The position numbers and the translations under genes are program-made. Of a stretch of 64,000 nucleotides of DNA, positions 1-11,900 are shown piece by piece; position 1 is the first letter of the stretch; every line of letters starts with the position of its first letter. This DNA comes from Liquidambar formosana (lineage: Eukaryota; Streptophyta; Magnoliopsida; Saxifragales; Altingiaceae). The notes under the pieces are model-generated. The model searched no databases. It saw only the letters and a list, made by a program, of their open reading frames with translations, and was not told where the DNA came from. Location of the stretch: assembly GCA_039720395.1 (NCBI GenBank), contig CM077827.1, positions 8,905,991 to 8,969,990 on the forward strand, written 5' to 3'.

Positions 1-235
1 TGTCTCTTAGTTAGGAGCTTAAGACTGATAATTACTACGTGATTTTATACAACGTGGAATGCACGCTCTACCTTTTCTTGTGTGCGGAGCTACGTATTAT
101 GACCTCTATATTTTTCACATTTTGCATGGAAGAATATGGCTATGATGAGAGTATCCTCATCCTTATTGTTATGTGCTCTTTCCAAAATTTTTTGATATTT
201 ACTAATTTAGGCATGTAGTTTAACACATGCATCAT
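1..235. other. non-coding, no gene seen
   Basis: AT-rich sequence with many stops in all frames. Nothing recognisable before the first MITE relic. Confidence 0.5.
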
Positions 236-396
236 GGATGATGGTCAAATAAACACTGTACTGATATAACTTATATCAGTATTTGCAATAAGAATTGTAT
301 CTCATTCATTAATGAATTATAGATATTTGGACCAATGCATTATGTACAACTTACAATATATGATGCTTATATAACTTATATTAATACGTGTTGACT
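236..396 (+). mobile_element. diverged TA-microsatellite MITE, copy 1
   Basis: This is an old copy of a family found four more times here. It starts with GGATGATGGTCA, has the near-palindrome TGATATAACTTATATCA near its left end, a central GGACCAATGCAT block, and a second TATAACTTATAT block followed by ACGTGTTGAC at the right. The order of blocks matches the cleaner copies at 10.4 kb and 35.0 kb. It is the most diverged copy and no longer sits in a clear TA repeat. Confidence 0.55.
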
Positions 397-2991
397 TGAC
401 CGATACTGCATGTACCATTATATATATGGTATATCACATTGAGTTTGTTTTACTAATATATATTCAACCAAAAATATGTTAAGATGTATCCACACAACTT
501 AGTCAAAGTTTGCGTAGAATTTTTATAAAATACTAGAATGAGAGGGAATGTAAACTTTTCGATTTGATCAATGCATACAATTATATTAAGTGGTGTTTTA
601 GGAAAATGTTACAATTCTCAATTTTTTTTTTCTTTTTGTTTTATTGAACATGTGTCCCATCTCATGTGAAAGATAATGAATTTCTTTTTTTTTAAAATGG
701 AATTATAGCGCTACTCATATTTTATAGTAAAATTATGTACCTCAAACTTTATATAATTAAGCTTCTTTATCCAACGATGAAATTCGTGTCTTGATAATCA
801 TATATACAGCTACTATGAAAATTGGAGGAGCTTGTCAATAGAAATATTGGGGCTCTCTCTTCAAAGATTTTTCTAACATAAATATCTTAAGTTATGTATT
901 TTTCAGTGTCAAAAAAATAATAATGGTGGGGTCATTACTCTTGAACATACAGAAACATATTCAAAATGTGAACCTCAAGAAGTTTTACAAACACGTGTTC
1001 TTCTCTTGATGATTATCATTAATTTGTGTTCTAGTGCAGTCTATCATTGCAATAGTAATGATGAATTGGTTTGTGGATTTATATATATATATATTTTTTT
1101 TTTTAAAAAAAAAATTGAAAGGTTAATGCCCACTTAATTTAATTTTTTTTTTTTTTTTTTTTTTTTTTTTGAGAAGTATTGTTCCACATGAAAATTTTTC
1201 ATACATTTAAATTAGACCTAGGTGTCAATGATAGTCTCAGAAAGCATCGTTCGTACGTAGTAGGGTCTACACACACATGCGCAGCATCTATAGTAGGGTC
1301 TAGTGATGTATGGTAAGCATTTTAGTAATTGGCACTTAACATGTGGCTTGTGAACTGATCGTATGGTGATACAGTACTATTTACTTAATTTTTATGAGAT
1401 ATAATAGACCCTTAGGCCAAATACAACAATTCCCCAACACCCCCCCCCCCCCCCCCCCAAAAAAAAAAAAAAAAAAAAAAAAGAAGGAAAAAAAAAATTC
1501 TATAATTTATCAACTTAGCATCGTTCTTCCACAAGATGCAGAATCTTCTCTGTCTTTATCATTTCCATTTTCATCATCTTCTCTCTCTCTCTAAAAATTC
1601 AATTTAATATATAGTTTCATTGGAAATTCTTAAATTTTCTAAAATTGCTATCTATAAATTTTCAAAAGCTTCATTGTATCCTAAAGGTGATTCAAGAATA
1701 TTTTCGCAAACTAAATTGAGTTGAAACAAAAAAAACAAAATAAAATCTACCTCTGTGTCTTAAAGATGTATGGCGATATTTTAATGTATTCATTTCTAAC
1801 ATCATGGGATGGTGCACTTACTAATTTCTATCATTTCGTTAGTTAGGTGGGAACACATATGGGTAAGAAAAGCCTCCTCTTTGATCACGTGTCCGCATGT
1901 GTGTATTTTTTGTTGTTATGTCAATGAAAGTCATAAATAATAGAGTTGAGTCTTCCTTGTATGACTTTGATCTATGTGTATCATGTGAGTAGTACCATCA
2001 AATTTCGACTTTGTATGATCATAGAAGGTCTAGAGAAATTTTTTGTAATGAAGTTGACCGATTTTTTTTTCTTTTAACTCTTAACACTAATAATTAAGAA
2101 TCAAAGTTTTTGGAATATCCTAGGTATATATAAAACATTGGTAGGAGATATTTGATTACTTTCATGATCATTAAAAGCAGTTGATTGGATTGATCATCAT
2201 TTAAAGCATTAATGTTGAAGCAACCAAAATTATTACAATCAATAATCCTTCCTCCTATAATTTAAACCTTCTCATGAATCAAAAAAAAAAAAAAAAACCA
2301 TAAAGCTACCCAACCCCATCGAATTGATATAAGTCTTGTTGTTACCTTTCTCATTAGACTAATCAGGTCTTTTATTTATAGTTTTTATTTTGTATAAAAC
2401 TTATGATCTGCCAACCGCCCTCCAATAAAATTAAAATTTTTAAAAAAAAAAAGGATAAAAGGAAAAATAAACTTATGATCATTATTTTGGAAAATTAAAA
2501 TCAATAATTTAAGAACAGAGAAAAACTAGTATGAGGGTGCCAAGCCTCATGGGTGTAGTACAAGCTGCGAGTATATCTCTACTTTAGCCTTCTTAGGAAT
2601 ACTGCACAACCCTCTAAGGGCATGGTTTGCTTATTCGGGTGAGATAAACTCAATGTGGCACATGATGCTCTTAGGCAAAACAATTTTATCATAGAAAGTC
2701 CATCTTTTCCCCAAATATTAATGTGTGAAGACGAATTTGCATAGTTTGATTGTCACTTTTATTACCTCCTCTTACCACCCAATGACGAAGCCATATAAGG
2801 ACGACCGAGAGGAGCAATCCCTACTTAAACATTCTTTTATTTTAATTTTTATAGAAGATGATTTGAACTTTTGGAGTATTAATGAATTGAACTCATTAAT
2901 TTTTATTTTTATTTGTATATCAATCTTTCTCATTTTGCCTTAACTCACTCAATTTCTATCATTTTCATTTGAACTCAGATACACTTTTCTC

Positions 2992-3025
<34 letters not shown>
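397..3025. other. non-coding, simple repeats only
   Basis: No supported gene. The stretch holds a T-run (1142-1170), a C-run joined to an A-run (1441-1482), further A-runs near 2281-2297 and a TA repeat up to 3025. Short ORFs here (for example 1394-1594 and 2725-2943) are made of low-complexity residues and have no recognisable motif. Confidence 0.5.
1441..1482. repeat. poly-C / poly-A tract
   Basis: About 18 C followed directly by about 24 A. Homopolymer tracts of this kind are prone to assembly and sequencing error, so the exact length is unsafe. Confidence 0.85.
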
Positions 3026-3027
<2 letters not shown>

Positions 3028-3471
3028 ATGATGATCAGGTAAGCACGTTCTAATATAATTTATATCAACACCCACATTGGGAATTGTACCTTGTGCATTA
3101 GTAGGATATGAGGTATATTGGATTAATGCAAGGGGTACAGCCCCTAATGCATGGTACTGATATAACATATCAACACGTGCTAATGGAACATTAGTGGGAC
3201 ATGAGGCATATTGGACCAATGCAAGAGGTACAATCCTCAATGTATGGTGCTGATATAATTTACATCAATACGTGCTGATAGGAACATAATAGTATATATT
3301 ATGTTTCTATCAGCACATGTTGATATAAGTTATATCAGCACCATGCATTGGGGGTTGTACCCTTTGCATTGGCCTAATGTACTCCGTAACCCACCCACTA
3401 ATGTAGGAGGTACAACTTCCAATGCGGATGTTGATATAAGTTATATCAGCATATACTTACCTAATCATCAT

Positions 3472-3473
<2 letters not shown>
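3026..3473. mobile_element. two TA-microsatellite MITEs head-to-head (large palindrome), copies 2 and 3
   Basis: The left arm starts GGATGATGATCAGGTAAG just after a TA repeat. The right arm ends with the reverse complement, CTTACCTAATCATCATCC, just before another TA repeat. The centre of symmetry is near 3297. The left arm also has a partial internal tandem duplication (about 3188-3293). Each arm holds the block TGATATAA-C/G-TTATATCA twice, around the CATTGG...GGTAC core. The whole unit would fold into a long hairpin if transcribed. Confidence 0.75.
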
Positions 3474-3508
<35 letters not shown>

Positions 3509-4151
3509 ATTTGTATCTATATCTAACATATAATTCAATTTACTTGCTCATAACTTACTTGCTCATAATATTGACACTGATCCTAAAATTTGCAGTTACT
3601 ACTAGAAAAGGCTTTGTCAATTATGAAGATTGTGAAGAATCAATGATTAATTCAACCGAATATGAGAAACGAATGGATGAGTAATAATTTGGTTATATAT
3701 ATTGATCAAGATATATTTAATGACATTAATAGTGAGGCAATCTTACAACACTTCAATAACATAAAAACTCATCAAGAATAATCAGAAAGACATTGAATAG
3801 AATATTATCCATTGATATTCGAGCATTTATGTTTAATATTGATTGAAAATTTTCTTTGACCCTGTTTTATCATTTTTTTTTTTTTTGGCTTTTTGTAAAA
3901 GAGCATATTCAATGAATTTATTTATTCATCAATTTATATTATTTTATTATCTCATTTTGCAACTAATTTCTTATTTATTTTATTTATTCACTTATCCAAA
4001 AGAAAAAAAAATCTTTATTTATATCATTAAATGCTGATGATGACTAATGAGATTACAATTTCAACTAAACTTATCTAGTTGAGTAATATTTTAATGAAAA
4101 CTTGACACAAAACTGTAAAAATAAAGTTTAAAACTTGACTAATTTCGAATA

Positions 4152-4191
<40 letters not shown>

Positions 4192-4474
4192 TTTCTTTTC
4201 TTTGAATCAAAGCTTGTTGAGCGGCGCGGAGCAGGCTCGAGCAGTTGACCCCGCATCTACATCACGTAGAAAAAATGAACCCACTCCCAGCATACGATGG
4301 TCCATCACCACCCGAACCCTGCAACCCTACCTACATAAAACGCTTGGTGCCAAACGTAATCCTCACGCGCTACACCCTCAATAAACCAAAAATTATCAAA
4401 CCATCAGTTCCGCCACGCTATCGAACTCTCCACCGTCCGATCACATCTTCCCAACCCCCAAATCAACCGACGAC
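3474..4474. other. non-coding upstream region of the KNOX gene
   Basis: AT-rich to about 4190 with TA repeats at about 3475-3507 and 4155-4188. From about 4200 the composition changes to GC-richer, C-rich sequence on the plus strand, which continues into the leader of the KNOX gene. I see no coding region. The change in composition suggests that the proximal promoter begins about here. Confidence 0.45.
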
Positions 4475-4475
4475 C

Positions 4476-4481
4476 TATAAA
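4476..4481 (+). promoter_or_regulatory. candidate TATA box of the KNAT3-like gene
   Basis: TATAAA in CGACCTATAAACACC, about 690 bp before the start codon and just upstream of a C- and CT-rich leader. A later TA repeat (4869-4891) could mimic a TATA box, but it lies inside what looks like the CT-rich leader. Transcript ends would settle this. Confidence 0.4.
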
Positions 4482-4670
4482 CACCAGGTCCACGCACGTA
4501 CAGCTTTTTAAAACCTTTTCTTTCCCCACACACACACCCACAAAATTTAATTCGGCGGCGTCATTTAGCCGTAGCTGCCTCCCCCGTACATTCAAACCCA
4601 CCCCTTTTGTAATCTCCTGTTTTCCGATCACTTTTCCGGCCCTCAATACCACCACTCCTCCAAAACCACC

Positions 4671-4843
4671 TCTCTCTCTCTCTCTCTACACTGTTTCTCT
4701 CTCTAAACCACTTTCCAGAACCGTTCTCGAATTGTCGAATCCAATATTTCTGTAGTTAGTCATATCGTCGCCTCACACACTCTCTCTCTCTCCTGAATTT
4801 CTGTTCTTGTCATGCTACTGTGCTAGTGCAAGACCAGATTATC

Positions 4844-4891
<48 letters not shown>

Positions 4892-5128
4892 CATGTGAGC
4901 ATATGAGTATACATTGACTGATAAACCATATATAGGCTCGACTCCTCATTTCTCTCACTGGTCTCTGTGCATCATCGTTTCTCTCACTGGTTTCTCTCTC
5001 TCTCTCTCTATATATACACACATACATATATACACATCCATACACATATAGCCGTCTCTTTGTTTCTCTCACTAGACTCTCTATCGTCGTTTCTCTGATT
5101 AGTCTCCTCTCTCTCTCTCTCTCTCTCG
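4671..5128 (+). repeat. CT-repeat clusters in the presumed 5' leader
   Basis: Six separate CT runs, at about 4671, 4704, 4785, 4843, 4996 and 5109; the longest (about 26 bp) passes directly into a TA repeat. Pyrimidine repeats in leaders of plant regulatory genes are known binding sites for BPC/GAGA-type proteins. That they act here is inference. Confidence 0.6.
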
Positions 5129-5130
5129 AT

Positions 5131-5157
5131 ATGGCGATGAAGTCATCGTGGTTTTGA
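5131..5157 (+). CDS. short upstream ORF (8 codons) before the KNOX start
   Basis: ATG GCG ATG ... TGG TTT TGA, ending 14 bp before the main ATG at 5172. Shorter ATG-stop units occur further upstream (ATG at 4812 reads four codons). A uORF this close could lower main-ORF translation or work by reinitiation. It is real at the sequence level only if transcription starts upstream of it. Confidence 0.4.
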   Translation: MAMKSSWF

Positions 5158-5171
5158 GAATCGCTTCATCC

Positions 5172-5834
5172 ATGGCGTACCACAACCATCTCTCACAAGA
5201 CCTACCGCTCCAGCATTTCGCAGACCAACACTTGAGCGAGAACACCTCCGTCCTCCGAACCATACTACCGGACCAACTCGCACACTCCTCACCGGAAGCC
5301 ACAACGAAGCCGCCCGAACCGCAGCTCGGAACCGGACCGACGTGGCTCAGCAACGCCATCCTCCGTCAGCAGAACCAGTACGGCGACAACAATTTCCTCA
5401 ACCTCCACACCAATTCCGCCGCGGTCTCCAACGACTCGATGATCGCCGCCACTGCGATGTCGCACGAATCGGCCGATTTGGAGAACAACAATAATAGTAA
5501 CAGGACGAACAAGAACGGCGGCGTCGGGGGGGAAGGCGGAGGAGGAGAGATGGCGTTGGAGAGCGAGGTCGGCGGTGGTGGTGGCGGTGGAGGTGTTGAT
5601 GGAGTAGTGAATTGGCAGAATGCGAGGTACAAGGCTGATATTTTGGCGCATCCGTTGTACGAGCAGTTGTTGTCGGCGCATGTCTCGTGCTTGCGCATCG
5701 CAACGCCGGTGGATCAGTTGCCAAGGATCGATGCGCAGCTGGCACAGTCCCAGCATGTTGTGGCCAAGTATTCAACTCTTGGACATGGAAATCAGGGGAT
5801 GGTTGGTGAGGACAAAGAGCTTGATCAGTTTATG
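5172..5834 (+). CDS. KNAT3: KNAT3-like exon 1
   Basis: 221 codons ending exactly on a codon boundary (...GAT CAG TTT ATG|GTGAGT). It encodes the variable N-terminus, all of KNOX1 and the first residues of KNOX2. It is much GC-richer than the flanking DNA. Reading through the donor gives a false extension into intron T-rich sequence. Confidence 0.92.
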
Positions 5835-5934
5835 GTGAGTTTTAAGCTTTATTTTCTCTGTTCTTGTGTTGTCTTCTTGATTGATATATTGGTCTCTTTT
5901 TTTCCTTTTTTTTTTTCCTCTAATTTTTTGTTTG

Positions 5935-5976
<42 letters not shown>

Positions 5977-8900
5977 ATTTTTTGTAGTGGTTTTATTAAA
6001 TTGGTGGTGGTATATGAGGTTTTTATGAACTGAAGAGGAATTTATGGTGTGTGTGGGATTCAATTAAATGTTTTGATGGTAATACTTGGTTTGTTTGATG
6101 TGCTTTAATGCATTTCCAGTTTGGTTTCTTGATTTGGATTCTTGTGATGATTTTTCAATTGATATGGCTATAGATAATTCGATTAATAGCGATTTGGCAA
6201 GGTAGAAATTTCCCTTGCAGGGCATTTGTCCGCGGATATTGATTTTATGGTTCTTGTGAGTGTATTTTCTTGGTGATCTCTGCACGGACAGATGAATTTG
6301 GGGCATCAAGTGGGAAATTTCAGATTTTGGACTTGTTCTGGTGATTGTTAGGTAGGCATGTACCAATTTCACTACAGCGGGAATGTTTAATGGCTAACAA
6401 TGAGATGAATTTGATGTTTGCTGGTCACTTCAATTGGAGTCTGAGTGCAAGTTTGATGGCTGTAACTAGGAATTTCCAACAGATGATGCCTCTTTTCCAA
6501 CAGATGATGCCTCTTTTGTTGGAGTAATTTCTTGCAAAAGCTTGTATCTTTAATGGCCCAGAATTATTTGGCTGAAGTCTTTAATCACGGGCCTTGTCTA
6601 TTTGGGTAGTAGATAACGTGTGAGGGAAGCTGTGATTGGTTATATAAAGCATACCTCATAAGTCATGTCGGTCACCTTTTAACTTATGAATTGTTGATGC
6701 CTTAGAAGCCTTGAATTCTATTAATTTGAATTTGTACTGGATTTGGGCTAGTCGACAGGTCAAGAATAGTGAACCTATAAACTTACATGGAAAAGAGCTT
6801 GATGCTAGACACAAAGAATTTAATAGTGCTGCCTCAATGAGTGAAGACAACAGAATGCTCCGCCTGCTAGTGATGGAGGTTACCATGAAATGAGTTTTTC
6901 CTAAGACCCAACTGTGGGGAAGTGTCACTCTCAACCTTGGGTACTACAAAAATCCATTACCAATCCTTTAAGAGTGACAAAATAAGGCCCTATATTGACA
7001 TGGAATAGAAACTACTACTCTCTCCAAGAAAACCTGTTTTCCTGTTAAGACACACTAAAAGAATCCTAACATTTAAGTGTGAACTTAATTGAGGGAACTG
7101 TGATTAAAAACTTAATCTGATTTTAGCTACTCATCAAGGGAATTCTTTTGTTTCATATCCTTTATAAAGATTGAATATGTCAGTGAAGTTTTTTAGATAT
7201 CAATGTGTAAATTCAGGTTGCAAAATTTGGAGACTGATTATGATATGATTGAAAGAAAGAACCTTTTTAACTGTGAACCTAAAAGAGTGAAACTGTGAAG
7301 CAGTGTGTCTCTTTGTTTTATTCTTTTATTCTTTTTTTTTTTTTTTTTGGCTACAAAGCAGTGTCATTGTCAGGCAGAAAGTCAAATCTGAGATATATGA
7401 GTGGGCAAAACAATTACAGTGCTTGAAAGTGATTTGCAATATATCAAAGCAGTGTCCTGCACACTTTATGGTTACTTCTCTGTTTTCAGCCCTAGTGAAA
7501 AATTCAAAGTATACGTGATGTCTAATCGAGTAAATTAAAGGCATGTAACAATTAGTGGTTTATTTAAATAATTTTCTATTAAGGCTGATATATTTTAACC
7601 ATTAGGGTGACGGGTTCTACTACTAGTTTCCACTGGATACCCTCACTCCCTCAGGGTATTTACTTAGAGTTATAAAATTTCTCCAATTTTTCAATTTTTT
7701 ATTTTTTTTATTTTTTATTTTATTTTTATAATGAATTTCAAATGCCTATTTGGAAACAAGAAGCTTTGTTCAGGTTCTCCTCTCTATAAAAAACCTGGAT
7801 AAATTGGAAGGAGATTTTTTATTTTTTATTTATCACGTATTGTTATTTTTAAGGGGATTTTTTCTCTGCTTTAAACTTTTGTAATTTGTGTTTTCAGAGA
7901 CTTGGCTATGTTACAGGGAATCTTGTACACTTCAAGTTTCTTTATTCTTAAGGTATCATATGTTATGCAAACATTCTTTCAATGAAATTGAAGGCCTTAA
8001 GAAGTACTTGAAAGTGGAGTTTCCTAATATTAAAAATCATTTTTGTTTCCTAGAAGTTTGTGTCTGTGGAACTGGATATAAAAAGTTAGAAATGGCATTC
8101 TCAAAGGTAAATTTGTTATTGGGATGGTTGATAGGTAGATTCAGGGAGAGTGAGGTGAGTTATTTAAGCTTGTGACATGTGAGTCGATGAGATAGTAAAG
8201 GGGAGACTGGGAATTAAGGCAAGTAAAGAAATTGAGGTATGGCAGGAAGAGAAGAGATCCAGAGAGAATGAGAATGTTGTTGGTCCTTGTAATTCTCAAA
8301 ATTTCAATCTCTATGAATGAGCCATGGATGAATTTTATATAAGGATTAGGGGCCTAAAGTGGCAGAATTTTGTTCAACTGTTTGTTTTGCATTTCAAACA
8401 ATAAGATTTCTGTTCCCTTAAGTCTTCATTGTTGAACGTCTAATCTCTTTTAGGATCTTTAGCCCAACGTCAAGATTGTACAAGGCTTTTCTGTAAGAAA
8501 ATAAATTTCTCATAGTAATTAAAATGTCAAAGTGATGACTTCACAACCCTGGTTAAAGTTCCAGATGAAGTTAGCTTTTAGTCAGTGCAGTCTCCCTACG
8601 GCCTACCTTGAGTGTTGAAACTGAGAATTTAACCAAAACTTAAACTCTCAACTGTACTGAGTACTGATAATTAAAGTGTCAAAGTGATGACTTCACAACC
8701 TTGGTTAAAGTTCAAGATGAAGTTAGCTTTTAGTCAGTGCAGTCTCCTACTGCCTACCTTGAGTGTTGAAACTAAGAATTTAACCAAAACTTAAATTCTC
8801 AACTGTACTGAGTACTGGATGTATGCAAAGGAGCATCTGGAAAGTAAAGGGGCATGCTTTTTCTTTTCAGTAAATTATTTTTTTGTTGAGTGGAATTAAT

Positions 8901-11900
8901 TGACAAAATGGAATAGTCTCTGTCTCAACTATTGGTTATTTGTTTAAAAAATTAGATGAAATAAACTTTGCAACCCTTAGTTCATCCAGGAATGGCGTAA
9001 CAGTCAATTATGCTTATAACACTTCCAATTGTATTCCTCATGATCTCCTGCAGTCCCTATGGCTTTCTCGTAAAATGATGCCATTCAATGCTTTTTGGGT
9101 GTTATTTGATGGAATAACCTGTTCAATATTTAACTATAAATTTGTATTTGATGATAGTATCACAGTTTTGATCTTTTTCTCTCTTGATAATGTAGACACA
9201 TTATGTTCTGTTACTCTGTTCCTTTAAAGAACAACTGCAACAACATGTCCGTGTCCATGCAATGGAAGCAGTGATGGCTTGCTGGGAGATTGAGCAATCC
9301 CTACAAAGCTTAACAGGTGATGTTCTGTTATTTTTATCCTATCTGGATTTGTTTAATTCGAACGAATGTTGAGATACCCATACTAAATTATTCAGTCCCC
9401 AAAAAATCCAAATTCCTGAATAATTTCAAAGAATCCTTAGGGGCATGTGTAGGTGGTGAAACTACCAAGGTGTTTGGACTAATTAATTTCAAAGCTTAAC
9501 AGATGATGTTCTGTTATTTTTATCCTATCTGGATTTGTTTAATTCGATCCACACTAAATTATTCAGTCCCAAAAAAATCCAAATTCTTGATTAATTTCAA
9601 AGAATCCTTAGGGACATGTCACATGTGTAGGTAGTGAAACTACAAAGGTGATTGGACAAATTAATTGATCCACACACACATCAAGTAATTTCTCAACAGA
9701 TATCTTACTAGGTCAGACTGTTAATTTAATTGATTGCAGTGAGAAAGTATCAAATGATGTAGGCACCCTACTCCAAGGTAATAATTTAATGCTTACTTTT
9801 ACAAATGTTGACGTTCACTTTCAATGCCTATGTCACTAAAGGGTACAAGGAAAAAAAAACATGGTTGAAAATCCTGTAAACATGAAGCAAGGCACCAATT
9901 CTGTAAACTAGGAGTGCAACTCGGTCTGGGACAGAGGGAAATCTGGATTGGACCAAACTAATTTGGTCCTTTAGGGCCTATTTGGGAACTTAAAAAACTG
10001 GATCAAACTAGGTCCACTCCATAACTATTATCTGGTTTTTAAATAAATCAACTCACAGTTGGTTTGAAAAAAAACTGTGTTGAACTGTTTAGCAGGACAA
10101 AGAGACTTACTAAACAGTATGAAAACAAAACTGGCCAAACTTATCCTTAGTTGGCCTTGGCCAAGTTTTTAGGTTTGCCAAATAGTCCCTTAAAAAATGA
10201 ACAGGAATTGGATTGAAAATAGTATTGGACCGAACCAAGAAAAAACAGTTTTGTTTGGTCCGGTTCTTAGTTTTTTTTTTCTTTTGGTAAAAGGTAAGAA
10301 CTTTATCGGATAAGTATTATTATTCATTGAATAATACTTATATATGAAATATAATATATTAACATTAACATATATATATATATATATACACAGTTATGTT
10401 CCCATCAGCATGTGTTGATATAAGTTATATCAGCACCTTGCATTGGGGGTTGTACACCTTGCATTGGTCCAATGTACCTCATATCCCACCAATGCACAAG
10501 GTACAACTCCCAATGCGGGTATTGATATAAGTTATATCAGCACGTGCTTACCTAATCATTGTCCTATATATATACTTATAAATATTTCAGTTCTCGAGAA
10601 TTGGGTCCGGTTCGGTTCTGAAACTCCCTAAACCATGGACCGGATCAAATTGATCGGTTCTTATAAATTTCAAACTAGAACTGGACCAAATATTGTTTGG
10701 ACTAGATCAAATTGCTTGGATTGGGCCGGTCCTCGGGTTTACCCAAACCAACTTGCACCCCTACCGTAAACAGTCAGCTTACTATCTCATTACTCTTAGG
10801 CTCTTAGCTACTTATGTACTCAAATAAATTTTATAATGATTTCTAATGTAATGGTATTAGATTCAGATCCGCATCAAATGAAACTTTGAAGTGTGAAAAA
10901 GGTAATTTAAAAACAATTTTTAATGACTGAAATTATCACCAGAGGGAAATTGTTGCATAAAAAATAATAGTTTTTATCAGTGCTTTTGCCCCCCACACAA
11001 ACCGCTGAAGAAAATGTTATCACTCCCTAGGCAATAGATACTTACTCAAAGATGTGAATCCCTTGATTTTCATTGGAGTAGCCTGACAAAATGGGTCACA
11101 TGCTACTGTAGTTATATCTCAAACAAGAGTTAGCCTTTCTACTTGGTTCATCTTGAGGGGTTCTCCCTGTTCTCTCCCCTCATTCATATCAAAATCAGAT
11201 ATAGAGGTATGTGAGATATTATCAACAATCAACTTTGGCACCTTTTCTGTTGGGTTATGTAGATGATGTCTAGAGTTGTTCATGAAACTATTTTTTTCTA
11301 TATGCTGACTATGGCGAATCATATGCATAATCTTTTTACATGAAGAAGCTGTGCCATTTTATTCTCAATTTTATTTCCAATGCCACTGTGCAGCCATTCT
11401 ACATTATGATTTATGACAAAAAATGCATGGAATCACCGTCACTGGTTTTAATTTTGACAATTCATCTGCTATTTTGGTTTTTTGCGAATTAGTTTCAAAG
11501 TATTGCGCATGTTCTGGAAAGCTTGTCCTGATGACTATATCTTGCTAGTATCAGTAAAATGTGCACTTGCTTTGTATATCAAACTGTAATATCCATGCAC
11601 TTTGTAATCATAAATTACTGAAGCTACTGGTTCTCTACATGATGGATAAGCAGGAGTTTCTCCAGGTGAAGGCACAGGTGCAACGATGTCTGATGATGAT
11701 GATGACCAGGTAGATAGTGACACCAACTTGTTTGATGGAAGTTTGGAGGGTCCAGACAGCATGGGATTTGGTCCTCTTATCCCAACAGAGAGTGAAAGAT
11801 CCTTGATGGAGCGTGTAAGGCAAGAGCTGAAGCATGAACTGAAACAGGTAAGGAAAATTATTTGATTGTAAATTGCTTGTTTTGTTCATTTCAATGTTGC

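Larger units (their letters stand above)
9909..10763. mobile_element. hAT-like non-autonomous element in intron 2
   Basis: The left end TAGGAGTGCAACTCGG and right end CCAACTTGCACCCCTA are inverted repeats of the TAGGGRTGCAA type. They are flanked by 8-bp direct repeats CTGTAAAC / CCGTAAAC (one mismatch). An 8-bp target duplication and TA-G ends fit hAT elements. The interior is non-coding and rich in CCGGTTC/GGACCGG words. It contains two younger MITEs (9974-10189 and 10395-10564). Confidence 0.65.

Noticed and set aside
3301..3684. 127-codon ORF
   Set aside because: Its first half translates the MITE and a TA repeat (Ile-Tyr run); no gene signature.
4869..4891. TA repeat as the KNOX TATA box
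   Set aside because: Simple microsatellite within the CT-rich leader; TATAAA at 4476 fits better, though neither is proven.
5289..5775. Long minus-strand ORFs (up to 155 codons) opposite KNOX exon 1
   Set aside because: GC-rich shadow frames of the KNOX coding exon; Pro/Arg/Ser-rich without motifs.
5148..5987. 279-codon reading of KNOX exon 1
   Set aside because: Starts at a non-ATG codon and runs through the donor at 5835; the true exon is 5172-5834.
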